A DNA stretch of 64,000 nucleotides from Mucilaginibacter jinjuensis (GCF_028596025.1 NZ_CP117167.1:5084001-5148000), one strand, 5' to 3'; shown: positions 8,669-17,582, counted from the first letter of the stretch. The notes: generated by a model not told the origin, from the sequence alone. A program made the numbers and translations.

Positions 8669-9376
8669 CTATTTAATTTTAGCAGCATACTTAATTCCGC
8701 CCAAAATATGCTTTAGAAAAAGCGGATCAGTATATGATTCATCGGTATGTCCAAGTACTGTTGTAAATGCACGGCCGCCATCATATTCGTGGTACCAGCT
8801 TATTGGGTGGTTGTCACCGTTTTCGCCCCCGGTATAGCTCTTTTCATCAATAGTGATGAGCACATGCAAATCTTTGGCTATGTATTTAAAGTTATACCAC
8901 TCATCAAACTTACTCCAGGTATCAGGCAGGCTCTTGGTGGCAATAAAAGAGTGGTCTATAATGTGTAGTGTAGCTTGCTGTGGTTTGGGATGTCTGGAGA
9001 AATAAGCCCCGGCCAAATCACCATACCAGGGCCAGTCGAACTCGGTATCTGTAGCTGCATGGATACCCACAAAACCTTTGCCCGATTCGATGTACTTTTT
9101 AAAAGCCTCCTGTTGTTCATCGTTCAGCACATCACCAGTAGTGCTCAGAAAAATTACGGCATCATATTTTTTCAGGTTACTTTCAGTAAACAAAGCAGAA
9201 TTGGTTGTGGTATCAACATTAAAGCCATTCTCTTGGCCCAGTTTAATAATAGCCGGTATGCCCGCGGCAATTGATGCATGATGAAAGCCTGCAGTTTTAC
9301 TGAATACGAGTACAGATTTTGCAAAAGCAGATACCGTAACAAGCCCTATTAAGGCTGTTAAAAACAAACGACGCAT
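8669..9376 (-). CDS. ThuA-like domain protein (secreted)
   Basis: The protein matches the ThuA (trehalose utilisation) fold, a glutamine-amidotransferase-like domain. Signatures are VLVFSKTAGFHHASI near the mature N-terminus, YDAVIFLSTTGDVLNDEQQ, FVGIHAATDTEFDWPWYGDLAGAYF and the C-terminal GGRAFTTVLGHTDESYTDP. Members occur in sugar catabolism clusters; the chemistry is not firmly known. The ATG at 9376 gives a clean signal peptide (MRRLFLTALIGLVTVSAFAKS), so I prefer it to the ATG at 9418. The stop is 4 bases before the PQQ dehydrogenase start, and the start is 48 bases after the epimerase stop, consistent with one operon. Confidence 0.9.
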   Translation of the reverse strand: MRRLFLTALIGLVTVSAFAKSVLVFSKTAGFHHASIAAGIPAIIKLGQENGFNVDTTTNSALFTESNLKKYDAVIFLSTTGDVLNDEQQEAFKKYIESGKGFVGIHAATDTEFDWPWYGDLAGAYFSRHPKPQQATLHIIDHSFIATKSLPDTWSKFDEWYNFKYIAKDLHVLITIDEKSYTGGENGDNHPISWYHEYDGGRAFTTVLGHTDESYTDPLFLKHILGGIKYAAKIK

Positions 9377-9424
9377 ATTGGTTTTTCTTAGGTTAATAAT
9401 TGACCGGCAATATAGCAAGTTTTA

Positions 9425-10342
9425 TTACAAACCTAAGTCCCTTAAGGCTTTGTAGCTTTGTTTCAGACTGGCGTAGGCATCTTTCGGCATATCATGCTCA
9501 ACAAAATAATGCTTTACACCTGCTGTATCGGTATGTGCCAAGATAGATTTAAAATCTACCACACCACTACCAACCGGGCCTAGGTTAGAGTCGCCGCTAA
9601 TATCTTTCATGTGCAGTAAAGGGAAACGGCCCGGATATTTGGCAAATAATTTAGGGATGTTAACACGCGCTTTGGTTGCCCATGCAACATCGAGTTCCAT
9701 TTTTACCAGGTTGCTGTCTGTTTCGTCCAACAACATGTAGTAAGGTGTCTTATCATCAATTTTATTAAATTCCATATCGTGGTTATGGTAACAAAATTGT
9801 ATGCCAACCTTTTTACAAGCCGCGCCAGTTTTATTTAAAATATCTATCGAGCTTTTAACTTCATCAAGTGTGCCGGTTGGTATGTTGGCGCATACCAGGT
9901 ATGGTACTTTACCTTCGGCCACCTGGTCTACCAGCTCCTGCATATTATCCTTCAGGTTTTTAAGTGCCGATATATCCAGAGCTTTACCATCAGCACCTTT
10001 AGGCATCACAGCGCCTTTGGGTAACTTAAATGGCGCACCCAAAACATGATGCGATTTCCATGATAAACCAACTTTATGACATAAAGCGGCAAATTGTTTG
10101 GGTGTCATTCCGTAATAACCGGGCTGTTTACTAAAAGCCGATTCTATTTCGGTATAGCCAATACCCGCCACTTTTCTGAGCGAACCTTCCACATCTTCGT
10201 CAATGGTATTGAACAAGGTAAAAAGCTGTACACCTAACGGGTGATTGGCGGCATTAAAAAACGTAGCATGCGCTTCGGATAAAAAGAGCGCGCTTAAGCC
10301 AAGAGCCCCGGTGCTTTTCAGGAAATTTCTTCTGTTTATCAT
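9425..10342 (-). CDS. Sugar phosphate isomerase/epimerase family protein with Tat signal
   Basis: A TIM-barrel of the xylose-isomerase-like (AP endonuclease 2) family, with characteristic segments GIGYTEIESA, CYHNHDMEF (metal-ligand His), MLDETDSNLVKMELDVAWA, FPLLHMKDIS and HYFVEHD. Relatives isomerise or epimerise sugars, including keto-sugars. The N-terminus carries a twin-arginine signal (RRNFLKSTGALGLSALFLSEAHA), so export of the folded protein to the periplasm is predicted. It is the first gene of the three-gene minus-strand operon with the ThuA-like protein and the PQQ dehydrogenase, which fits periplasmic sugar oxidation. The exact substrate is unknown. Confidence 0.88.
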   Translation of the reverse strand: MINRRNFLKSTGALGLSALFLSEAHATFFNAANHPLGVQLFTLFNTIDEDVEGSLRKVAGIGYTEIESAFSKQPGYYGMTPKQFAALCHKVGLSWKSHHVLGAPFKLPKGAVMPKGADGKALDISALKNLKDNMQELVDQVAEGKVPYLVCANIPTGTLDEVKSSIDILNKTGAACKKVGIQFCYHNHDMEFNKIDDKTPYYMLLDETDSNLVKMELDVAWATKARVNIPKLFAKYPGRFPLLHMKDISGDSNLGPVGSGVVDFKSILAHTDTAGVKHYFVEHDMPKDAYASLKQSYKALRDLGL

Positions 10343-10564
10343 GGTTTTTTAGGTTTGGAATAACTAAAGATATTAAAATATTGCGTCAGTTAAACACAAT
10401 GATTTATTTTTCAGATACCATCAATATAAGTAATAAATGTACTATAATTTTGATATCTTATTTTTAGCTAAAGAAACTGATTTAGTAACTTATGATAATA
10501 ATAAATATACTAATCGCAAGCATATATTTCGTAAAAATATTGAACACTTTATTTCTTAATTATT

Positions 10565-11074
10565 ATGAAAGTCACTAACCAGAGCTTTAATATCACTCAT
10601 TATAAAGTACATTTAGACTACTTGGAATCGATGCATAAGCATACAATTAATCAAAGTACGTATAAACTTGCTATAAAGAAGTCTGGGCTAGAGACTGGTA
10701 CCTCCACTATATATTTCTCTTCATTTTATCGTGATCAAGAGACAGCTAAACCATTTATTGACTATTATGCTATAGCGAGATTTGATTTTGTACTAGAAAA
10801 TGAAGCAATAGATTTACAAACCCTGATTAGTTACTTCAATGAATGCTACACTAATATTTTTGAATTTATTAAGTCCAATAACCTGTCATACAATGGACGA
10901 ATGTCTTTTTCCTGGATGCCTTTCGACGAGCCAAAAGATTTTATGATGATATACTTAAAACAATTTCAGGAATGGCCGCAGAAATCAGGGGATGTAGATT
11001 TAACTTTTGCTGACCCTGTTTTATTTCCAACTCCTATAATAAAATTCGAACATACTCAATCCAAAAACATTTAA
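10565..11074 (+). CDS. Hypothetical protein, 169 aa, AT-rich
   Basis: I do not recognise this protein. It has no signal peptide or membrane segment. It is rich in aromatic and acidic residues (YNGRMSFSWMPFDEPKDFMMIYLKQFQEWP) and looks like a small soluble alpha/beta protein. The gene and its flanks (about 10343-11230) are clearly richer in A+T than the neighbours and use AT-ending codons heavily, which suggests recent acquisition or weak selection. The ATG at 10565 follows an AT-rich leader without a clear ribosome-binding site, as is common in Bacteroidota. It stands alone between a minus-strand operon and the MtfA-like gene. Confidence 0.65.
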   Translation: MKVTNQSFNITHYKVHLDYLESMHKHTINQSTYKLAIKKSGLETGTSTIYFSSFYRDQETAKPFIDYYAIARFDFVLENEAIDLQTLISYFNECYTNIFEFIKSNNLSYNGRMSFSWMPFDEPKDFMMIYLKQFQEWPQKSGDVDLTFADPVLFPTPIIKFEHTQSKNI

Positions 11075-11230
11075 TTACTCGCAGGAATAAACATTTTAAA
11101 TTTGGGAACAACAATCTTATAAGTATATCAATATGAAATAGTTGCATCTTAGCTTATATATCTAGGGGTTATGGATAACTAATCAATCGGTGCAATATTA
11201 ATCCTGCCAAAATTTCTTACCTTTTGCCCT

Positions 11231-12022
11231 ATGAATATAGCCCTTGCTGCACTGCTTTTAATTGTGATCATTTATTTTTTCGTTCGAAAAAAATCTTCGC
11301 CAGTTGTCGAAATTTTTAATGAATCGCCACAAATACATGAAAACTTGCTACAACAACATATAGCCTATTACACTAAACTTGATGATGCCGGCAAAGCCAA
11401 ATTTGAAAGGCTGGTTAACGAATTTTTAGGCTATGTGCGCATTGAAGGCGTGGGGACTGAAATCAGCGACCTCGACCGGATCATGATTGCCTCGAGCGCA
11501 GTGATCCCCATTTTTGGATTTAGTGAGGACTGGAAGTACAAAAACCTCACTAACGTGATCCTTTACCCAGATACCTTCGACAATGATTTTCAGTTTGAAG
11601 GCGGTGAAGACCGCAACATTATGGGCATGGTAGGCTCGGGCTATATGAACGGACAGATGCTGCTTTCACGGGCCGCCTTGACCAAAGGCTTCTCTGCTTC
11701 GGCCGGGAGAGAGAATACGGCCATCCACGAGTTTGTGCACTTGTTAGATAAAGCAGACGGCGCTACCGACGGAGTACCTGAATTACTGATGCAGCATCAG
11801 TACACTATCCCCTGGCTTAAACTGATACACCAGGAAATGCATAAGATTGAGGCAGGCAAATCGGATATTAATCCCTATGCGTTGACCAATGAGGCCGAGT
11901 TTCTGGCGGTGGTTTCTGAATACTTTTTTGAGAAGCCGGAACAACTTCAGCACAAACATCCTGAACTTTACGATTTACTGAGCCTGATTTTCGCTCAAGA
12001 CCCTGCCAAGAGTTCCCTATAA
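11231..12022 (+). CDS. mtfA: MtfA-type zinc-dependent peptidase (M90 family)
   Basis: The zinc-metallopeptidase motif HEFVH (H166, E167, H170) is followed by LLDKADG and by a downstream NEAEFLAVVSEYFFEKP segment that provides the third ligand, as in the M90 (Mlc titration factor A) family. In E. coli MtfA binds the repressor Mlc and has aminopeptidase activity; whether an Mlc equivalent exists here cannot be told from the window. Unlike E. coli MtfA it begins with a membrane helix (MNIALAALLLIVIIYFFV), so it is probably membrane anchored. Length (263 residues) is normal. A strong hairpin follows its stop codon. Confidence 0.85.
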   Translation: MNIALAALLLIVIIYFFVRKKSSPVVEIFNESPQIHENLLQQHIAYYTKLDDAGKAKFERLVNEFLGYVRIEGVGTEISDLDRIMIASSAVIPIFGFSEDWKYKNLTNVILYPDTFDNDFQFEGGEDRNIMGMVGSGYMNGQMLLSRAALTKGFSASAGRENTAIHEFVHLLDKADGATDGVPELLMQHQYTIPWLKLIHQEMHKIEAGKSDINPYALTNEAEFLAVVSEYFFEKPEQLQHKHPELYDLLSLIFAQDPAKSSL

Positions 12023-12062
12023 AAAATGAGGCGGCTTAAAGTAAAACCTTAAGCCGCCTCTG
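12023..12062. terminator. Hairpin terminator between convergent mtfA-like and dps genes
   Basis: The 12-bp perfect stem GAGGCGGCTTAA (12028-12039) pairs with 12049-12060 around a nine-base loop. On the minus strand it is followed by a T-rich run (CATTTTTTAT), so it is a good rho-independent terminator for dps; it can also protect the 3' end of the plus-strand peptidase transcript. Confidence 0.85.
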
Positions 12063-12087
12063 CTATATACTAATTGTAAACCCTTGC

Positions 12088-12564
12088 TTATTTAGGCAGG
12101 TGTGCCTTTAACATCCAGGCTAATTTTTCGTGTTGTTCCATCAGGCCGGTAATGTAATCGCTGCTGCCATAATCGCCGTATTTGCTGGCAAAAGGCTCTA
12201 TGTTACCCCTGATAAATTCGATGATGCTGGTATGGTCTTCCAGTAATTCTTTCAAAAAGGTAAGGCTATCGTTTTTGCTGTCAACCACCTCTGTTAAGTG
12301 GGTAAGGTTTAAAAAGCTTTTTAAGGTAGCCGGTGCAAAATGGCCGATAGAACGGACACGCTCTGCAACGCCATCCATAATTTCGTCGAGTTGTTCGTAT
12401 TGCGATTCAAAAAACAGGTGCATGGAGTGAAAATCCGGGCCTTCAACATTCCAGTGGGCGTTACGTGTTTTGGTGTATAACACGTACTCATCTGCCAGTA
12501 ATTTAGTTAATTGTACGGCTACTGCCTGACGGTTCTCGTCGCTGATTCCGATGTAGTTTTTCAT
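12088..12564 (-). CDS. dps: Dps family DNA-binding ferritin-like protein
   Basis: This 158-residue four-helix protein matches Dps, which oxidises and stores iron in a dodecameric shell and protects DNA from peroxide. The inter-subunit ferroxidase ligands are visible: H37 in NAHWNVEGPDF, H49 in FHSMHLFF, and D64 and E68 in MDGVAERV. The N-terminal tail is short and not lysine-rich, so direct DNA binding may be weak. It is followed by a terminator hairpin and preceded on the same strand by a small conserved gene, 38 bases away. Confidence 0.93.
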   Translation of the reverse strand: MKNYIGISDENRQAVAVQLTKLLADEYVLYTKTRNAHWNVEGPDFHSMHLFFESQYEQLDEIMDGVAERVRSIGHFAPATLKSFLNLTHLTEVVDSKNDSLTFLKELLEDHTSIIEFIRGNIEPFASKYGDYGSSDYITGLMEQHEKLAWMLKAHLPK

Positions 12565-12602
12565 TTTAACTGTGATCTTATAAATGTATGTTGAAGATAC
12601 AG

Positions 12603-12911
12603 CTATTTAAGGTTATTTGCCAATTTACTCCACAAATGGATTGAGATTCCTTTGCTATAGGCGCTGTAGGGCGTCATCAGTATACCCCTAATGTCTTTAT
12701 TAATTCCTCTGATGCCGTAAATCACATAGTTATCGCACGAGCGGCGCTTGCCTTCAAACCGGTAGGTTTCTGTTATCTCGAAATCATCAGGTTCAATCAG
12801 CTCGTTTTGTTGTACGTAAAACAAGTACTCATCCTTCAAAGTAAAATCCTGATCGTAGCCACGTTCCTGCAAATCAATAATAGCCTCAGTTTTAGTATTG
12901 TAATTCACCAT
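12603..12911 (-). CDS. Small conserved Bacteroidota protein, 102 aa
   Basis: A soluble protein of 102 residues with the pattern DLQERGYDQDF, then DDFEITETYRFEG, then NYVIYGIRG and RGILMTPYSAYS. I recall a family of short Bacteroidota proteins with the same RGY-DF...F-I-E-YRFEG...YAI layout, sometimes labelled phosphoribosylpyrophosphate synthetase. That label is not supported here: the protein is far too short and has no PRPP-binding motif. Function unknown. It lies 38 bases upstream of dps on the same strand and may be co-transcribed with it. Confidence 0.75.
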   Translation of the reverse strand: MVNYNTKTEAIIDLQERGYDQDFTLKDEYLFYVQQNELIEPDDFEITETYRFEGKRRSCDNYVIYGIRGINKDIRGILMTPYSAYSKGISIHLWSKLANNLK

Positions 12912-13386
12912 AACATCAGTTTTTAATAGCCCGTTAATATGAGATGTATCAGCAGATCAGTTTAAATACAGCGAAAGGATAAGCATCGAATTTATATAAC
13001 CACAATTAACTGATCTAGTGACACATACAATTCAAAACACATGCCAATTTATTAAATATCTTATTATCAGATACTTAAACCAAAAACACCCGGGGCCTGG
13101 ATATGATATTTCGTTAAATCACAGACAGTTAACGAAATAAAGATACTTAGCAAAGTAAATTATTATAGATCAAAAGTTTGTAGCGGGGATAGTAAATGAA
13201 TAAAATGATTGTTGGGGAGAGAACAACCATTGTTTTTATACATCTTTCTTAAAAGATTGTCATTTCGAATCCTTGGAGGGGGCCAATAGTAGAGAAAGGG
13301 TGAGAAATCTTATGCTACATGCATGAAGCAGGGCGCAGAATATTTCTCCTATCGTCGAAATGACAAAATCCTTTAGTGAATATCAC
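12912..13386. repeat. Spacer with a palindromic element (13253-13370)
   Basis: This 475-base gap holds no gene. Its left part is plain AT-rich sequence. The right part contains an inverted repeat, TGTCATTTCGA at 13259-13269 and its complement at 13355-13365. A GAGAAATCTT segment and a partial complement (ATATTTCTCC) lie inside. This GTCATT(T/G/C)CGA...GAATGAC architecture recurs in this window near 6.4 kb and 60.9 kb, so it looks like an interspersed repeat family. Confidence 0.65.
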
Positions 13387-15426
13387 TTACCCCGCCAGCA
13401 ATTTATAAATAGCTTCCTGCGAACGAATAATTGGTTCTTTTGCTTTTATTGGGATGTTATGAAGATTTTGATCGAGCATTACAGCGTTTACATTATCATT
13501 CACCTGCAGATCAAGGATGTTGATCATAGATTGTTTAATGGTTTCATCGTAAACCGGGAAACAAACTTCTATACGGTGATAAATATTACGGTTCATCCAA
13601 TCGGCTGATCCCATAAATACTTCTTTGTTACCGTCATTGTTGAATATGAAGATGCGGCCATGTTCCAGGTAACGGTCTACAATACGTTTAATGGTAATAT
13701 TTTCGCTCATGCCCTTAACACCGGGAATTAAGCAGCAAATACTGCGGATGATCAATGATACCCTTACCCCTGCCTGCGATGCTTCGTAAAGTTTGCTGAT
13801 GAGCACCTGCTCTTCGAGGTTATTCATTTTCAAGGTAAGCGCTGCCGGTAAGCCTTGTTTGGCAAATTCAATTTCGCGATCAATCAGTTCAATAAATTTG
13901 GTTTGCAGGTTAAACTGGGCTACCAGTAAGTGTTTAAAATTTATTGGGGTTGATTTAGATGGCTTTTCGCGTTTGGCCAAAAACATAAACAACAGTTCTA
14001 CCTCGCTTAACAAGTCTGGGTTACTGGTAAACAGGATATGGTCGGTGTAAAATTTGGCAGTGCTTTCGTTAAAATTACCCGTAGCCATTAAGCCTGAGTA
14101 AACCATGCGGCCATCCTGCTCCATTTTAACCAGGCCTACTTTGGCATGTACCTTTAGGGCAGTAACACTGTAAGTGATCTTTACCCCGGCATCTTTCATT
14201 ACCTTGGCCCATTTCAGGTTGTTGGCTTCATCAAAACGGGCTTTAAGTTCCACCATTACATGTACCTTTTTGCCGTTTTTAGCTGCGCTGATTAAGGCAT
14301 GCACAATGCGCGAGTTACTGGCCACCCGGTAAAGGGTAATGTAAATTTCCTTAACATTAGGATTAACCGCAGCCTCATTAAAAAACCGCAGAATGGTATC
14401 GTAATTCTGGTAAGGCGTATGCACCACAAAATCCTTTTTGGCAATTTGCGCTATCAGGGTTTCATTAGCTTTAATCTCGTCTGAATTAATAGCCGGCCAG
14501 GATTCATACGACATACCCGGACCACCAACCGGCAGCCCGAAAAAGTCTTTCAGATTATGGTAAGCGCCGCCCTCAATATTTGTAGCGTTTAATAAATTAA
14601 GCTGCTGCTTTACAAACTGCAAAATACGCAGCGGGATGCCCGCCTGGTGCAAAAAGCGGGTCGCTAAACCAAAATCGCGTTTGCTTAATTGCTTTTCAAT
14701 TTGCTCCGAGAGGCTGCCCGAGTAATCATCCGTCAGATCCAGCTCTGCATCGCGGGTTACTTTAAAGGTATAGCAGCCTTCAATGGTTGAATCAGGAAAA
14801 ACCTTCTCCAGATTATTTCTTACAATATCATCCAAAAAGGCAATGAATTGAGTGCCATCGGTTTTTATGGATAAAAACCTCGGTAACTCATCCGAAGGGA
14901 TATTGAGCAGTGCAACTTGCTCTGCTCCGTCATTATTTTTTAGCTGTACAATAAAATACAGCTTATTATTTTCGGGGAAAAAATCTGTCTTATCATCCAA
15001 AAATACCGGTTGCAAAAAGGCCAATACCTCTGCCAAAAAGTATTCGGTTGTTTTGGGTTTGATAGAATCGGGGAAAGCCTCGTTATACAGCAAATGGATA
15101 TGCTGCGCCTTAAAAGCAGGCAATAACTGTTGCGTTAAGATCTCACCAAAACGGCCTTGTTGTGCATTAATGGCATTAATAGCCTGGTGCAAAATATCGG
15201 CCTGTATGTCGCCGTCGATATCCGTATCATCTTTCTCGCCAATCTTTTTTAAAGCTCTTAACACCGGCATGCGCACCCGGTAAAACTCATCAAGGTTGGA
15301 TGAAAAAATACTCAGGAATTTAATTCTCTCCAGCAAAGGCACCTGCTCATTGGCGGCCTCCTCCATCACGCGCTGGTTAAAGCCAAGCCAGCTCAAGTCG
15401 CGGTTAAAGTAACGATGTGGTTCCAT
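13387..15426 (-). CDS. ppk1: Polyphosphate kinase 1
   Basis: This enzyme makes inorganic polyphosphate reversibly from ATP. The N-terminal domain begins with FNRDLSWLGFNQRVMEEA and SSNLDEFYRVRMP, very close to other PPK1 proteins. The catalytic C-terminal phospholipase-D-like domains contain YQNYDTILRFFNEAA, VMVELKARFDEANN, the autophosphorylated-histidine segment ALKVHAKVGLVKM, the motif ATGNFNESTAKFYTDH, and the second His region YLEHGRIFIFNND. Length (679 residues) is normal. It lies 4 bases after the HD/PycTM-like gene on the same strand, so the two are very likely one transcript. Confidence 0.95.
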   Translation of the reverse strand: MEPHRYFNRDLSWLGFNQRVMEEAANEQVPLLERIKFLSIFSSNLDEFYRVRMPVLRALKKIGEKDDTDIDGDIQADILHQAINAINAQQGRFGEILTQQLLPAFKAQHIHLLYNEAFPDSIKPKTTEYFLAEVLAFLQPVFLDDKTDFFPENNKLYFIVQLKNNDGAEQVALLNIPSDELPRFLSIKTDGTQFIAFLDDIVRNNLEKVFPDSTIEGCYTFKVTRDAELDLTDDYSGSLSEQIEKQLSKRDFGLATRFLHQAGIPLRILQFVKQQLNLLNATNIEGGAYHNLKDFFGLPVGGPGMSYESWPAINSDEIKANETLIAQIAKKDFVVHTPYQNYDTILRFFNEAAVNPNVKEIYITLYRVASNSRIVHALISAAKNGKKVHVMVELKARFDEANNLKWAKVMKDAGVKITYSVTALKVHAKVGLVKMEQDGRMVYSGLMATGNFNESTAKFYTDHILFTSNPDLLSEVELLFMFLAKREKPSKSTPINFKHLLVAQFNLQTKFIELIDREIEFAKQGLPAALTLKMNNLEEQVLISKLYEASQAGVRVSLIIRSICCLIPGVKGMSENITIKRIVDRYLEHGRIFIFNNDGNKEVFMGSADWMNRNIYHRIEVCFPVYDETIKQSMINILDLQVNDNVNAVMLDQNLHNIPIKAKEPIIRSQEAIYKLLAG

Positions 15427-15430
15427 TTAA

Positions 15431-16684
15431 TTATGCTGCTTTGTTACCATAAAATGCAGAAGCTATAACAAATGCAAAAACAGCAATAATCAATCCGAAC
15501 ATAAAAATATTGTAAGCAATCCGCAGTAGCCGGTATTTTTTCCCTAGCACAACGCCCTGGGTATAAACGTCTTTAATTAAGCTACCGTACAGAAAATCTT
15601 TATCCTCCATCACCTTCTCCATGCCGTATTTGTAGTCTTCTAAAGGCATTTTATAAAAGTTACCGAAGAAAAGCAGGTTCACCGTTTTATCATCAACATC
15701 GGCCTTGGTAAACGTGCCCGGCGGAATAGATGGGCGGGTTGACAGGATGGAGAACGTCATGGCCAGCAAACTCACCGTAAGTAAAATAATGGTTGGTACA
15801 ATGAGGTAGCCATACTCGCTCAAACGGCGCAACAGTAAACTAATAATGGCTGATAGTATAATAGAGTTTACCGTGATCATGATATGCGCTTTATTATCGG
15901 CCATATCGCTCAAACGTTGGTGGTTGCTCGAGCTGATCCTGAACATGGTTTCAATACCTTTCTCGGGCTTCTCTTTTTTGTCCTTCTTTTTGATGGATGT
16001 AATTTCCGGAACCGGGAACGATGCGTCTATATCCTGGGCCGCTTTCTCTTCTTTCTTTTTTTCGGGTTTGTCTTCTAACTTAATCACGGCGTTAGCTACT
16101 TTTTCTTTTAACTCGTCCAAATTCTTTTGTTTCTGCGAATCGAGTAACAATCGGCAATAATCTGTATGGTATTGGTGTGCCTCTAAAAATTTGATGCTTT
16201 TTTGCCGCCATACCAGCTTACTCAAATCTGCATGGTTCAATATATTGTATTCTTCCAGCAATTGCTGGTCCTTTTTGGCGAAATCATCCGTACCAAGGTG
16301 GAACAGATCGGCATCGCAAATAATTTTATCTAACAAGCTTACCGGGGCCTGGGGCATTTTGGTAGCCTGGATACAAGTCTCTATCGTTTTAATATCTTCG
16401 GCATCGGCAGCGTGTTCTATTAAAAAAGCACGGGCAATGGCTATGCTGTGCTCTTCGTGGTTAAGGATACTAACCATATAACCCAGATCATGAAACCATG
16501 CAGCGGCCGAAACGCAAAAAAAGTCGCGGTCGTTTAACTGGTAGTGGTTAGCTATCTGGGTAACGGCACGGGCAACATCTTCTGTATGTTTTTTATTATG
16601 ATATATAAAGTTGTCGGTATTATGCGTTTTAAAATAGTTTAACACATAATCGCAAACCTGATCTAATAGCTGCTGATAATTCAT
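15431..16684 (-). CDS. HD-domain phosphohydrolase fused to a PycTM-like membrane domain
   Basis: The N-terminal ~190 residues form an HD metal-dependent phosphohydrolase: H33 in YHNKKHTEDV, the HD pair H65-D66 in WFHDLGY, and D124/D126 in CDADLFHLG. A charged Lys/Glu linker (about 190-245) leads to a C-terminal domain starting MFRISSSNHQRLSDMADNKAHIMITVNSII. It has three membrane helices and the segment NLLFFGNFYKMPLEDY. That C-terminal part resembles DUF5706/PycTM, the membrane effector of Pycsar anti-phage systems. No nucleotide cyclase gene is nearby. The gene is 4 bases upstream of ppk1. A role in sensing or degrading a nucleotide signal at the membrane is inference. Confidence 0.82.
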   Translation of the reverse strand: MNYQQLLDQVCDYVLNYFKTHNTDNFIYHNKKHTEDVARAVTQIANHYQLNDRDFFCVSAAAWFHDLGYMVSILNHEEHSIAIARAFLIEHAADAEDIKTIETCIQATKMPQAPVSLLDKIICDADLFHLGTDDFAKKDQQLLEEYNILNHADLSKLVWRQKSIKFLEAHQYHTDYCRLLLDSQKQKNLDELKEKVANAVIKLEDKPEKKKEEKAAQDIDASFPVPEITSIKKKDKKEKPEKGIETMFRISSSNHQRLSDMADNKAHIMITVNSIILSAIISLLLRRLSEYGYLIVPTIILLTVSLLAMTFSILSTRPSIPPGTFTKADVDDKTVNLLFFGNFYKMPLEDYKYGMEKVMEDKDFLYGSLIKDVYTQGVVLGKKYRLLRIAYNIFMFGLIIAVFAFVIASAFYGNKAA

Positions 16685-16819
16685 AGTTTATGTTTTGGGT
16701 AGCTGAACCTTGTTTAATATCTTAGTGCAGATCCCTTATAATAACAATTTTGGATTCAACCGGCCCGCAATTTACCCGGACTGGTATAAATATAATATTA
16801 AATCTTTTAGCCGACACCG

Positions 16820-17428
16820 ATGAGTATATCACCGAAGAGCCTTTTAATCAATTTATTCTTCATAACCAATATACTGTTACTTTGTTGTACTAAAGTATCT
16901 GCCCAATCCGGCGTCCAACAGTTCGACAATAGTGTTATGGTCGATCTGGCCAAAAGCCGCACGCCCGAACAAACCGAAGTAATGCTGGCCATCACCCACT
17001 CCATCCATTATGTTGATGTGGGGGTACCGGCAGGTCTGTTGGTTGGCGGCATCATCAGCAATAATAAAGAGATGCGCCAAAACTCATTTTATGTGGCCAG
17101 TAGCACCGCAGTAAGTTATGCATTTACGCTTCTTATTAAACACTTTGTTAAACGGCCACGCCCCTTTGTTAAAAACATCGAGTTTGTACCTGTATATCGG
17201 GCTGGCAGTACTTCATTTCCATCGGGGCATGCTTCAACTGCTTTCTCCACGGCCACTGCCCTATCTATCGCTTATCCTAAATGGTACGTAATTGCACCAT
17301 CGTTTTTATGGGCCGGTACCATCAGTTATTCGCGCATGTATTTAGGCGTTCACTACCCTACCGATGTTGCAACAGGCGCCGTATTAGGCGCAGGTACAGC
17401 AGCTGCTTTTTCGTTTATGAAAAGGTAG
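16820..17428 (+). CDS. PAP2-type phosphatase, exported
   Basis: A type-2 phosphatidic-acid phosphatase with all three active-site motifs in order: KHFVKRPRPF (KX6RP), SFPSGHAS (PSGH) and SYSRMYLGVHYPTD (SRX5HX3D). Such enzymes dephosphorylate lipid phosphates such as undecaprenyl pyrophosphate or phosphatidylglycerophosphate on the outer side of the inner membrane. The N-terminus is a signal sequence ending VSAQSG, and several short hydrophobic helices follow. It is divergent from the ppk1 operon across a 135-base promoter region. Substrate not determined. Confidence 0.9.
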   Translation: MSISPKSLLINLFFITNILLLCCTKVSAQSGVQQFDNSVMVDLAKSRTPEQTEVMLAITHSIHYVDVGVPAGLLVGGIISNNKEMRQNSFYVASSTAVSYAFTLLIKHFVKRPRPFVKNIEFVPVYRAGSTSFPSGHASTAFSTATALSIAYPKWYVIAPSFLWAGTISYSRMYLGVHYPTDVATGAVLGAGTAAAFSFMKR

Positions 17429-17549
17429 ATAGAATTTTGGAAGGATGTTTTTCTACTTTCCAAAATGACCCAAATGTCACATAAGTGGTATAAAAAACGC
17501 ACCTTTTTGTAAAAACTATGCCACAGGCTGTGCAAGCGTATAATTTTAA

Positions 17550-17557
17550 TAAATTTG
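17550..17557 (+). promoter_or_regulatory. Possible -7 element (TAAATTTG) before the GAF gene
   Basis: TAAATTTG fits the Bacteroidota TAnnTTTG -7 consensus and lies 26 bases before the ATG of the GAF-domain gene. No good TTG -33 box is visible at the usual distance, so support is partial. Confidence 0.4.
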
Positions 17558-17582
17558 CTTTTGATTTAATCTACAGCGTATT

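Noticed and set aside
15846..16160. Plus-strand ORF antisense to the HD/PycTM gene
   Set aside because: Shadow of a gene with clear HD motifs on the minus strand.
15431..16684. Complete Pycsar anti-phage system
   Set aside because: Only a PycTM-like domain is present; no pyrimidine cyclase gene lies in the flanking sequence.
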